Positions 42,950-50,824 of a stretch of 64,000 nucleotides of DNA are shown here, one piece after another (position 1 is the stretch's first letter; every line of letters begins with the position of its first letter). The DNA is taken from contig NZ_JBPKBH010000013.1 of assembly GCF_051388915.1 (NCBI RefSeq), positions 1 through 64,000 of the forward strand, in the 5' to 3' direction. The notes below the pieces were generated by a model. The model ran no database searches, had not been told where the DNA came from, and was given only the letters and a program-made list of their open reading frames with translations. The translations under genes and the position numbers were made by a program. Source of the DNA: Yinghuangia sp051388915. Lineage in GTDB: Bacteria > Actinomycetota > Actinomycetes > Streptomycetales > Streptomycetaceae.

Positions 42950-45052
42950 GTGGCACGCAGGATTGGCAGCCGGTACGTCGCCCTGAAAGTGCTCGGGCGC
43001 GGCGCGAGCGGCACCGTCTGGGCAGGCGAGGGACCCGAGGGGCCCGTCGCCATCAAGCTGCTGCGCGAAGACCTGGCGTCCGACGAGGTGTTGGTCGCGC
43101 GCTTCGTCCAGGAGCGGACCGCTCTCGTCAGTCTCGACCACCCCGGCATCGTCGGCATCCACGACCTCGTGGTGGACGGTTCCGACCTCGCCCTCGTCAT
43201 GGACCTGGTCGACGGCCCCGACCTGCGCACCCGGTTGGAGAAGGAGCACGTCCTCACCCCCGCGCTGGCCGCCGCCGTGTGCGCGGATGTCGCCGAAGGG
43301 CTCTCCGCCGCACACGCCGAGGGCGTGATCCACCGCGACGTGAAGCCCGAGAACGTCCTGCTCGACACCGCGCACGGCCAAGTCCGCGCAAAACTCACCG
43401 ACTTCGGTATCGCCCGCCTCGTCGACGCACCGCGCCGCACCCGCGCGACCCGCATCATCGGCACACCCGACTACCTCGCGCCCGAGATCATCGAGGGGTT
43501 GCAGCCGACTGCCGCCGTCGACGTGTACGCGCTCGGCACCGTGCTGTACGAACTCCTCACCGGCTGGACCCCGTTCGGCGGCGGTCACCCCGGCGCGGTG
43601 CTGCGCCGCCACGTCACCGAGCCGGTCCCCGGCATCCCCGGGCTGCCCGCACCGGTCGCCGAAGTCCTCGCCGCCTGCCTCTCCAAGGCTCCCGCGGCCC
43701 GTCTGACGGCCCGTGAGGTCGGCGAACGCCTGCGCGCCGCACAGCCCGCGCTCGCGGGGCTGCCGCGCTTCGACGTACCGGCTCCGGACGGCGGCGGCCA
43801 CCCCGACCGTGGCGAGACACCGCCGCCGCTGCCCGCGGGGGTCGTGCCGCTGGTGTCCGGCACCGAGCCGGACGCGACGCGTGACACGCACACCAACCTC
43901 GCCCGCCCGACCTTCTCGGCCCCGCCGATCGCCGCGTCCCGGCGCCGCAGCACGCACCGCAAGCGTCGCAACCGCACGGCCGCGGTGGTCGGCACCGTGC
44001 TGGTGCTCGCCATCGCGGGCGGCACCGGCTGGTGGCTGCTCGGCAAGGACGACGAATCGCCCAAGAAGCAGGAGCCGGTCGGCTCGACCGTCTCCCCGAG
44101 CGGGGTGCCCGCCGCGGCACCGGCCGCCCCGCCGCCCGCGTCACCGGGTTCCGGCGACCGAGCGGCGCGCGTACCGGTGTGGGACAAGTGGACGCAACTG
44201 CCCGTCGCCCCCGTGCTGCTGGTCGGCGGGCCCGGTGCGGCGCGTCCGGCCGACGCGCAGACATACGTCGTGCAGCGCGACGCCGCGGGCCAGCCTTGGT
44301 ACTCGGTCGGGGACGGCGCGAGGTTCGGCGACTGGCAGAAGCTCCCCGCCTTCAAGGCCGCCGAGGACCTGGCCGTCACCGCACCGGCGCCGGGGCGCGT
44401 CGACGTGCTGGCCGTGGGCTCCGCCGACCGGCTGCTCTACCGGTGCAGCTTCGCGGACGGCGGTTGGGGCGACTGGACCCGCGTCGACACCAAGACCAAG
44501 ATCACCGGCGCGCCCGCGGCGACCGGCGACGGCGACCGCCTCGACATCGTCGTACGCTCCGGCGACGCGCTGATGTACGGGACGCTCGCCGGCGCCAACT
44601 GGACCGGCTTCGCCAAGGTCCACAAGGCCGGGATCATCGAGCAGGCCCCGGCGTTGACCGCGTCCGTGCCCGGCACGATGGAGGCGTTCGTGGTGCGGGC
44701 GGGCGACCACGCCCTGCTCCAGGTGACGTTCGCGGCGGGAGACTGGCGCGAACCGCAGCGCGTCGGCACGTTCGCCGCGGCCGGACGCCCGGCCACCGCG
44801 TGGACCCCGACCGGCGGCCTCGCCGTCGTCGTCCCCGAACTGGACGGCCGCGCCGGCGCAACCCAGACCGGTCGCCCGCAGGGCAACGCGGGCCACCTGG
44901 TCGGCGCGGTCAGCCTCGGCGACTCCTGGCGCCCGGTCTCCCTGGACGCCGCCGCCCCCGACGGCGTCGCCGCCGTCGCCGCGACCCCCGAGCGCGTGGA
45001 CGTCTACGCCCGCACCCAAAACGGCCGCATCCAGGTAGCCGTCCCCGCCTGA
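42950..45052 (+). CDS. Transmembrane Ser/Thr protein kinase with extracellular beta-propeller
   Basis: A 700-residue kinase. Kinase domain residues 1-260: LGRGASGTVW, VAIKLL, GVIHRDVKPENVLL, LTDFGIARL, IGTPDYLAPE. A linker follows, then one TM around residues 345-368 (AAVVGTVLVLAIAGGTGWWLL) and a Pro/Ala spacer. The outer domain of about 300 residues has repeated W-x-x-W blades (WDKWTQLP, FGDWQKLP, WGDWTRVD, WTGFAKV, WREPQRVG, WRPVSLD), a five- to seven-bladed propeller like PLL/AAL-type sugar-binding lectins. GTG 42950 has GGAG 5 nt upstream. The propeller is probably the sensor; glycan binding is an inference. Confidence 0.92.
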   Translation: MARRIGSRYVALKVLGRGASGTVWAGEGPEGPVAIKLLREDLASDEVLVARFVQERTALVSLDHPGIVGIHDLVVDGSDLALVMDLVDGPDLRTRLEKEHVLTPALAAAVCADVAEGLSAAHAEGVIHRDVKPENVLLDTAHGQVRAKLTDFGIARLVDAPRRTRATRIIGTPDYLAPEIIEGLQPTAAVDVYALGTVLYELLTGWTPFGGGHPGAVLRRHVTEPVPGIPGLPAPVAEVLAACLSKAPAARLTAREVGERLRAAQPALAGLPRFDVPAPDGGGHPDRGETPPPLPAGVVPLVSGTEPDATRDTHTNLARPTFSAPPIAASRRRSTHRKRRNRTAAVVGTVLVLAIAGGTGWWLLGKDDESPKKQEPVGSTVSPSGVPAAAPAAPPPASPGSGDRAARVPVWDKWTQLPVAPVLLVGGPGAARPADAQTYVVQRDAAGQPWYSVGDGARFGDWQKLPAFKAAEDLAVTAPAPGRVDVLAVGSADRLLYRCSFADGGWGDWTRVDTKTKITGAPAATGDGDRLDIVVRSGDALMYGTLAGANWTGFAKVHKAGIIEQAPALTASVPGTMEAFVVRAGDHALLQVTFAAGDWREPQRVGTFAAAGRPATAWTPTGGLAVVVPELDGRAGATQTGRPQGNAGHLVGAVSLGDSWRPVSLDAAAPDGVAAVAATPERVDVYARTQNGRIQVAVPA

Positions 45053-45059
45053 CCCGCCG

Positions 45060-45600
45060 ACCGCGTGCCCACCGCGTGCGCACTCGATGGGGCGTTGACT
45101 CCCACCCGACCGCGTGTGCGCACCGCGCGTGCCCACCGCGTGTGCACTCGCCCGCGCCTCGCTCCCCAACCGCCCGGGTGTGCTCGCCAGGTGCGCACCA
45201 TGTGTGGCCGCCGCGTGCGCACTCAATAGGGCGCTGACTCCCACCCGACCGCGTGTGTCCGCCATGTGCGCACCGTGTGTGGCCGCCGCGTGCGCACTCG
45301 ACCGTGCGTCGATCCCCACCCGACCGCGTGTGCTCGCCATGTGCGCACCGTGTGTGGCCGCCGCGTGCGCGCTCGACCGTGCGTCGATCCCCACCCGACC
45401 GCGTGTGCTCGCCATGTGCGCACCGTGTGTGGCCGCCGCGTGCGCACTCGATGGGGCGTTGACTCCCACCCGACCGCGTGTGCGCACCGCGCGTGCCCAC
45501 CGCGTGTGCACTCGACCGTGCGTCGATCCCCACCCGACCGCGTGTGCTCGCCATGTGCGCACCGTGTGTGGCCGCCGCGTGCGTGCGCCGCACGCGGCCA
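45060..45600. repeat. 75-bp tandem repeat array, about seven units, built of 15-mers
   Basis: TGTGTGGCCGCCGCG recurs at 45201, 45276, 45351, 45426 and about 45565, an exact 75-nt period in the middle. The variant unit near 45490 and the left end are diverged. Each unit splits into five 15-nt subunits and contains the palindrome GTGCGCAC. From 45597 the array decays into 13-nt units (CCACCGCGTGTGT). It occupies the spacer before prfB. Confidence 0.93.
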
Positions 45601-45762
45601 CCGCGTGTGTCCACCGCGTGTGTCCACCGCGTGTGCCCCCCCGCGTGCGGCCGCCGCGTGTATGCGCTGCGTGCCCACCGCGCGTGCCGCTCCCTCCCTC
45701 GCCCACTCCCACCCCTCCCCCCCGCTCCCCATCCGCCGACGAACCGGACAGCCGTGGACCAG

Positions 45763-45768
45763 TACGAT
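45763..45768 (+). promoter_or_regulatory. prfB: -10 box of leaderless prfB
   Basis: TACGAT (TAnnnT) ends 7 nt before GTG 45776, the standard spacing for leaderless actinobacterial transcripts. Confidence 0.6.
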
Positions 45769-45775
45769 GGGGTGC

Positions 45776-46888
45776 GTGGCTGCCATTGATCCTTCCGAAG
45801 AGCTGAAGTCCGTCGAATCCACCATGGAGTCGATCGAGGCGGTCCTCGACCTGGACAAGATGCGCGCCGACATCGCCGCGCTCAACGAGCAGGCGGCGGC
45901 GCCGGACCTGTGGGACGACCCGGAGAGCGCACAGAAGGTCACCAGCCGCCTGTCGTTCCTCCAGGGCGAGCTGCGGAAGGTCGAGGACCTCCGCCGCCGC
46001 ATCGACGACGTCCAGGTGCTGTTCGAGCTGGCCGAGGCCGAGGACGACGCGGACACGCGCACCGAGGCCGAGGGCGAGCTCGCCGCGATCCGCAAGACCG
46101 TCGACGAGCTTGAGGTGCGCACGCTGCTCTCCGGCGAGTATGACGCCCGCGAGGCGCTGGTGACCATCCGCGCCGAGGCCGGCGGCGTCGACGCCGCGGA
46201 CTTCGCCGAGATGCTGCTGCGCATGTACACGCGCTGGGCCGAGCGCCACAACTACTCCACCGAGGTCTACGAGACCTCGTACGCGGAAGAAGCCGGCATC
46301 AAGTCCGCCACCTTCGCGGTGAAGTCGCCATACGCCTACGGCACGCTCTCGGTCGAGCAGGGCACCCACCGCCTCGTGCGCATCTCGCCGTTCGACAACC
46401 AGGGCCGCCGCCAGACCTCGTTCGCGGGTGTCGAGGTGCTGCCGGTCGTCGAGCAGACCGACCACGTCGACATCGACGAGTCGGACCTGCGCGTCGACGT
46501 GTACCGCTCGTCCGGCCCCGGCGGCCAGGGCGTCAACACGACCGACTCGGCGGTGCGCCTGACCCACCTGCCGACCGGCATCGTCGTCTCCTGCCAGAAC
46601 GAGCGCTCGCAGATCCAGAACAAGGCGACCGCGATGGCCGTCCTCCAGGCCAAGCTGCTGGAGAAGCAGCGCCAGGAGGACCGCGCCAAGATGGACGCGC
46701 TCAAGGGCGACGGATCGTCCTGGGGCAACCAGATGCGGTCGTACGTCCTGCACCCGTACCAGATGGTCAAGGACCTGCGCACCGAGTTCGAGGTCGGCAA
46801 CCCGCAGTCGGTGCTCGACGGCGACATCGACGGCTTCATCGAGGCCGGCATCCGCTGGCGCAAGCAGCAGCAGGTCGCGAACGCCTGA
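45776..46888 (+). CDS. prfB: Peptide chain release factor 2
   Basis: A 370-residue class I release factor that reads UGA and UAA. SPF anticodon-like motif in VRISPFDNQGRRQTSFAGVEV; catalytic GGQ in YRSSGPGGQGVNTTDSAVRLTHLPTG. The frame is continuous, with no programmed +1 frameshift. GTG 45776 (VAAIDPSEELKSVESTMESIEAVLDL) matches actinobacterial orthologues and sits 7 nt after a -10 box; ATG 45767 is less likely. First gene of the prfB-ftsE region. Confidence 0.96.
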   Translation: MAAIDPSEELKSVESTMESIEAVLDLDKMRADIAALNEQAAAPDLWDDPESAQKVTSRLSFLQGELRKVEDLRRRIDDVQVLFELAEAEDDADTRTEAEGELAAIRKTVDELEVRTLLSGEYDAREALVTIRAEAGGVDAADFAEMLLRMYTRWAERHNYSTEVYETSYAEEAGIKSATFAVKSPYAYGTLSVEQGTHRLVRISPFDNQGRRQTSFAGVEVLPVVEQTDHVDIDESDLRVDVYRSSGPGGQGVNTTDSAVRLTHLPTGIVVSCQNERSQIQNKATAMAVLQAKLLEKQRQEDRAKMDALKGDGSSWGNQMRSYVLHPYQMVKDLRTEFEVGNPQSVLDGDIDGFIEAGIRWRKQQQVANA

Positions 46889-46948
46889 GCGCCGGGCGGT
46901 ACGCCGCCCACTCGGCGCGACGGCCGCTGTTCCGGGCAGCGCGAATAG

Positions 46949-46972
46949 GGCGGCACCGCAATTAGTGCCGCC
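46949..46972 (+). terminator. Possible terminator after prfB
   Basis: Perfect 8-bp stem GGCGGCAC / GTGCCGCC with loop CGCAATTA, 60 nt after the prfB stop. The rest of 46973-47233 is a comparatively AT-rich spacer (a TTAAGGTGAAAAGGGATATC stretch near 47114) that probably holds the promoter and leader of the next gene. Confidence 0.55.
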
Positions 46973-47233
46973 GAACTCGGCCGAGCGGGTGCGCCGCTGC
47001 GGCCGACACCTCTTCACACGCAGCCGCGAGCCCGGCGGTTCCCCGGTTCGCCGCACCGGTCTACCCACTTCGCGCGCGAAATCCCTCCGGAACTCCCTCA
47101 ATTCTTGAGCGAAACTTAAGGTGAAAAGGGATATCACCCGGCAACCCCACGCAGATCGCCGTTGACGCTTGGCAATCCTCCTGGCAAGGCTTGACCGCCG
47201 GACGGGAACAAGCAACTACTGGGGGTCCCAGGA

Positions 47234-47971
47234 GTGACGAACAAAATGCGCGCCCGCACGGCTCGCATAGCCGCGGCATTCGTCTTCGTCGCGGGCGCCT
47301 CGCTCGCGGTCGCGGGCATGGCGGCCGCGGAAGAACCGGACAAGTGCGCCACGAACCCCTTCGCGTCGGGGTGTGAACTCGACCTGGGCATCTTGCCATC
47401 GGCAAGCGAATCGCCGTCGTCGGACGCCGGGCTGCTGCCCGGCGACGGCACCGAGACGCCGACCGACGACAACAAGCCCGGCAACGGGGACAACAAGGGC
47501 GACGAGACGTCCTCCAGCGCACCGGCCACCACGCCGCCAGCGACGGACACCTCGTCGCAGCCGCCCACGGACGGCGGCACCACGCCGCCCACGAGCGCGC
47601 CGCCGACCGTGCCGCCCGCGACGGAGACCACCGCGCCGCCCACGGGTCCGCCGGCCACGAGCCCCGGCCAGGAGTGCGACATCGCCCGCGGCGGCGTCGA
47701 CTGCGGTGACGGCAAGGAGAGTTCGTCCGCGCCCGCCGGTGACGGCGGACCGCAGCGCAACTACGGCGGCGGTACGACCCCGGCGGCGGGCGCCGCGGCC
47801 GGGTCGGCCGGGACCACGGCGGGCTCCGGAGCGGAATTGGCCGACACCGGCCAGGGCGCGAACCTCGCGCTGGTCGTGGCGGGCGGTACGGCGATGGCCG
47901 CGGGCGGCTTCGCCTTCACGGTCCTGCCGGGTCGGCTGAACCGCCGCGCCGCGGGCGCCGCGACCGCGTAG
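47234..47971 (+). CDS. Secreted Thr/Pro-rich protein with LAxTG sortase-type anchor
   Basis: A 245-residue protein. Signal peptide (residues 1-33, RIAAAFVFVAGASLAVAGMAAA), a short Cys pair (KCATNPFASGCELDLG), a Thr/Pro/Ser-rich stalk, a second Cys pair (ECDIARGGVDCGDG), then LADTG followed by a hydrophobic helix (ANLALVVAGGTAMAAGGFAF) and an Arg tail. LAxTG is the usual class E sortase signal of streptomycetes, so the protein is probably peptidoglycan-linked. GTG 47234 or ATG 47246 could be the start. Function of the small Cys-containing head unknown. Confidence 0.82.
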   Translation: MTNKMRARTARIAAAFVFVAGASLAVAGMAAAEEPDKCATNPFASGCELDLGILPSASESPSSDAGLLPGDGTETPTDDNKPGNGDNKGDETSSSAPATTPPATDTSSQPPTDGGTTPPTSAPPTVPPATETTAPPTGPPATSPGQECDIARGGVDCGDGKESSSAPAGDGGPQRNYGGGTTPAAGAAAGSAGTTAGSGAELADTGQGANLALVVAGGTAMAAGGFAFTVLPGRLNRRAAGAATA

Positions 47972-48025
47972 CCGCTCTCGGGCCGGATGATCTGGTGACC
48001 GTTGGAGACAGCGGAAAGGCGAGGG

Positions 48026-48193
48026 NNNNNNNNNNNNNNNNNNNNNNNNNNNNNNNNNNNNNNNNNNNNNNNNNNNNNNNNNNNNNNNNNNNNNNNNNNN
48101 NNNNNNNNNNNNNNNNNNNNNNNNNNNNNNNNNNNNNNNNNNNNNNNNNNNNNNNNNNNNNNNNNNNNNNNNNNNNNNNNNNNNNNNNNNNNN
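48026..48193. other. Run of N
   Basis: 168 undetermined bases in the spacer after the LAxTG gene. Flanks are GC-rich; 48194-48379 shows no gene that I can support. Confidence 0.99.
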
Positions 48194-48379
48194 CCCGGGG
48201 ACTGCCCCGGGGCCCTCGCCTCTCACGTCTTCAACCTGCCGCGGTACGCCCGAGCGATCCGGGCCGTCCGACCGCGGACCGTCTGCCGTGGTGTCGTCCG
48301 CTGCGGTGTCGTCTGCTCCCGGCTCGGCCGCCGCGCAGCCCCGTTGCGCCGCCGCGTCGTCCGCCGGCCGGCGTCCCGC

Positions 48380-48568
48380 TCAGCCCGCGAAGCGCTGCAA
48401 CAGCAGCGCCGCCACGATCACGATCCCGGCGAGGACGGCGAGCAGGGTCGGCGAGATCTGCGGGCCGCGCTCGCGGTCCAGGCGCTGGCGCGAGGCACGG
48501 CACACCGAGCACCGGCCCTCGCTCACGGGGCCGGAGCAGTTGGCGCACACCAGGTGCTCCCACGTCAT
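48380..48568 (-). CDS. Small zinc-ribbon membrane protein
   Basis: A 62-residue protein. An N-terminal zinc-ribbon-like part (MTWEHLVCANCSGPVSEGRCSVCRASRQ, two CxxC pairs) is followed by one C-terminal TM (ISPTLLAVLAGIVIVAALLLQRF). Small proteins of this kind lie next to ftsE in streptomycetes; no function known. ATG 48568 has GGAGG 5 nt upstream. Confidence 0.8.
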   Translation of the reverse strand: MTWEHLVCANCSGPVSEGRCSVCRASRQRLDRERGPQISPTLLAVLAGIVIVAALLLQRFAG

Positions 48569-48677
48569 GGCGTCCTCCTCGGCCCTGCGGGCCCGACCTG
48601 CCCGGTCGTCCTCTACAACGCTTTCGGGGCCCCGGGAAGTTCCCACCGGCCTCCACTGTGCCCCCTACACTCCTGGG

Positions 48678-48884
48678 ATGGCCACGCCCCTCGACGTACC
48701 GCCCCTGGCCTTCGCGCCCGGCCGCGTTGGCGGTACCGTCCCTGGGACGCACGAGCCACGGCCCGGGCCACGGACACGATCCGTACCGCGGGGCGTGACC
48801 GGTCGCGGTGGAGCACTCTTCACCTGCTCTGCCCCCGTACGACGCCCTTGCCCCCTAGGATGGCGCGCTGTGATGCAACCGTGA
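48678..48884 (+). CDS. Candidate 68-residue leaderless ORF coupled to ftsE
   Basis: TACACT (48666-48671) is a TAnnnT -10 box ending 6 nt before ATG 48678. The ORF starts MATPLDVPPLAFAPGRVGG and its TGA overlaps the ftsE GTG by 4 nt. Composition is Pro/Arg/Gly-rich and no family is recognised. It may be a leader peptide carrying ribosomes to ftsE, or chance, since ftsE also has its own TAGGAT box at 48856. Confidence 0.4.
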   Translation: MATPLDVPPLAFAPGRVGGTVPGTHEPRPGPRTRSVPRGVTGRGGALFTCSAPVRRPCPLGWRAVMQP

Positions 48885-49570
48885 TCCGATTCGACAACGT
48901 CACCAAGACCTACTCCAAGCAGCCGCGGCCCGCGCTCCAGGACGTCTCGCTGGAGGTCGAGAAGGGCGAGTTCGTCTTCCTGGTCGGCTCGTCCGGCTCC
49001 GGGAAGTCGACGTTCCTGCGTCTGATCCTCAAGGAGGAGCGGCCGTCCACCGGCAACATCTTCGTGGCCGGCAAGGACCTCGGTCGCCTGTCCAACTGGA
49101 AGGTGCCCGCGCTGCGCCGCCAGATGGGCACGGTCTTCCAGGACTTCCGGCTGCTGCCGAACAAGACCGTGCGGGAGAACGTCGCGTTCGCCCTGGAGGT
49201 CATCGGCAAGCCGCAGGGCACGATCCGCAAGGTGGTCCCGGAGGTCCTCGACCTGGTCGGCCTGGCCGGCAAGGAGGACCGCATGCCGGGTGAGCTGTCC
49301 GGTGGCGAGCAGCAGCGCGTCGCGATCGCCCGGGCATTCGTCAACCGGCCGATGATCCTCATCGCGGACGAGCCGACCGGCAACCTCGACCCGCAGAACA
49401 GCGTCGGCATCATGAAGCTGCTCGACCGGATCAACCGGACCGGCACCACGATCGTGATGGCCACCCACGACCAGGCCATCGTCGACCAGATGCGCAAGCG
49501 CGTCATCGAGCTGGAGCAGGGCCACCTCGTCCGCGACCAGTCGCGCGGCGTCTACGGCTACCAGCACTGA
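48881..49570 (+). CDS. ftsE: Cell division ATP-binding protein FtsE
   Basis: A 229-residue ABC ATPase. Walker A LVGSSGSGKSTFLRL, Q-loop FQDFRLLPNKTV, signature ELSGGEQQRVAIARA, Walker B MILIADEPTGNLDP, switch His in MATHDQ. FtsE powers the FtsX transmembrane partner to activate septal peptidoglycan hydrolases. GTG 48881 (IRFDNVTKTYSKQPRPAL) matches orthologues; the upstream in-frame ATG 48860 falls inside a -10 box (TAGGAT). ftsX follows 84 nt later. Confidence 0.95.
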   Translation: MIRFDNVTKTYSKQPRPALQDVSLEVEKGEFVFLVGSSGSGKSTFLRLILKEERPSTGNIFVAGKDLGRLSNWKVPALRRQMGTVFQDFRLLPNKTVRENVAFALEVIGKPQGTIRKVVPEVLDLVGLAGKEDRMPGELSGGEQQRVAIARAFVNRPMILIADEPTGNLDPQNSVGIMKLLDRINRTGTTIVMATHDQAIVDQMRKRVIELEQGHLVRDQSRGVYGYQH

Positions 49571-49654
49571 CCCGGCGCCCCCACCCCGGTCCAGGACCAC
49601 GACCCCGGCACCCGCCGTCCGCGCGACGGGCGCCCCGAACGACTTAGGACAGTC

Positions 49655-50569
49655 ATGCGCGCCCAGTTCGTGCTGAAAGAGATCGGCATCGGTCTCCGCC
49701 GAAACCTGACCATGACGATCGCCGTCGTCGTCAGTGTCGCGCTGTCCCTGACGCTGTTCGGGGCCGGCCTTCTGGTGAGCTCGCAGGCGAACTCCATGAA
49801 GGACTACTGGTACGACCGGGTCGAGGTCTCGATCTTCCTGTGCAACAAGTCCGACCCCAAGAAGGACGGTTGCGCGAACGGCGAGGTCACGAACGTCGAC
49901 CGTGAGGCCATCAAGGCCGACCTCGACAAGATGCCCGAGGTCAAGACGATCTACTACGAGAGCAAGCAGGACGCGTTCAAGCACTTCAAGGAGCAGAACA
50001 AGGACTCGGCGCTGGGCGACACCCTGACGCCCGACCAGCTCCCCGAGTCGTTCCGCGTCAAGCTGCACGACCCGACCAAGTTCGAGATCATCTCCAGCGC
50101 GTTCAGCAACCGGGCCGGGGTGCACGACGTGCAGGACCAGAAGAGCCTGCTGAAGCCCTTCTTCGACCTGCTGCGCAGTGCGCAGTACGCGGCGTACGGG
50201 ATCATGGCGTTCATGCTGGTCGTGGCGATCCTGCTGATCGTCAACACGGCCCGCGTCTCGGCGTTCAGCCGCCGCCGCGAGACCGGCATCATGCGCCTGG
50301 TCGGCGCGTCCAACTTCTACATCCAGGGGCCGTTCATCCTGGAATCGGCGGTCGCGGGGCTCGCCGGCGCGCTGGTCGCGTCCGGACTCCTCACGCTGGG
50401 CTACTACTTCGGCATCAAGAAGGGGCTCGCGGACGCCATCGAGCTGCTCAGCCAGCAGTTGATCGGCTTCGACTCGGTGATCGCGGTGTTCCCGTGGCTG
50501 TTCATCCTCGGGGTCGGCATGTCAGCGGTCGCGTCGTTCTTCACGCTGCGCAAGTACCTCAAGGTCTGA
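49655..50569 (+). CDS. ftsX: Cell division permease-like protein FtsX
   Basis: A 304-residue protein with the FtsX topology: short cytoplasmic start, TM1 (TMTIAVVVSVALSLTLFGAGLLV), an outer domain of about 140 residues (DYWYDRVEVSIFLCNKSDPKKDGCANGEV, FKHFKEQNKDSALGDTLTPDQLPESF) and three further TMs ending LFILGVGMSAVASFFTLRKYLKV. The outer loop contacts the NlpC/P60 or M23 hydrolases that FtsEX switches on. The two cysteines of the outer loop could form a disulfide. The M23 peptidase gene follows 255 nt downstream. Confidence 0.95.
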   Translation: MRAQFVLKEIGIGLRRNLTMTIAVVVSVALSLTLFGAGLLVSSQANSMKDYWYDRVEVSIFLCNKSDPKKDGCANGEVTNVDREAIKADLDKMPEVKTIYYESKQDAFKHFKEQNKDSALGDTLTPDQLPESFRVKLHDPTKFEIISSAFSNRAGVHDVQDQKSLLKPFFDLLRSAQYAAYGIMAFMLVVAILLIVNTARVSAFSRRRETGIMRLVGASNFYIQGPFILESAVAGLAGALVASGLLTLGYYFGIKKGLADAIELLSQQLIGFDSVIAVFPWLFILGVGMSAVASFFTLRKYLKV

Positions 50570-50586
50570 CGCGGCCCGTCGACCGG

Positions 50587-50628
50587 GTCACGTCCACCAG
50601 GTAACGCCTACCAGGTCACGTCCACCGA
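50587..50628. repeat. 14-bp tandem repeat, three units
   Basis: GTCACGTCCACCAG, GTAACGCCTACCAG and GTCACGTCCACCGA lie back to back just after ftsX. Confidence 0.75.
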
Positions 50629-50774
50629 GCCACCTTCACAAGGTCCGACGGGCGAGGCGTCCCCGTTCGGCCGTGCCGCGGTAGGCCGGACGAGTGCCAT
50701 ATCAAGTGAAAAGTGGGTTATATGGCGTACCTGGGCTGTGTCGCCTGATACCTGTGGGACTCAGGTTGTCTGAA

Positions 50775-50796
50775 CGGCCGGTCGTCCGACCGGCCG
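50775..50796 (+). promoter_or_regulatory. Perfect hairpin in the 5' region of the M23 peptidase gene
   Basis: CGGCCGGTC / GACCGGCCG with loop GTCC, 28 nt before the start codon. Could be a leader stem; an AT-rich patch near 50699-50722 may hold the promoter. Confidence 0.5.
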
Positions 50797-50824
50797 CCGG
50801 TCCCGCAGGCAGGAGGCGACGCCC

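Noticed and set aside
45060..45600. CRISPR array
   Set aside because: The units are contiguous tandem copies without unique spacers of constant length, and no cas gene is present.
45114..45806. Cys/Ala-rich repeat protein encoded by the 75-bp array
   Set aside because: No ribosome binding site, no homology, and it runs into the start of prfB in another frame. The open frame follows from the period being a multiple of three.
45776..46888. Programmed frameshift in prfB
   Set aside because: The frame is continuous from GTG 45776 to the stop, as in other actinobacteria.
50570..50824. c-di-AMP (ydaO) riboswitch upstream of the M23 peptidase gene
   Set aside because: Such riboswitches precede cell-wall hydrolase genes in streptomycetes, but I could not find the conserved ydaO blocks here; only one simple hairpin is visible.
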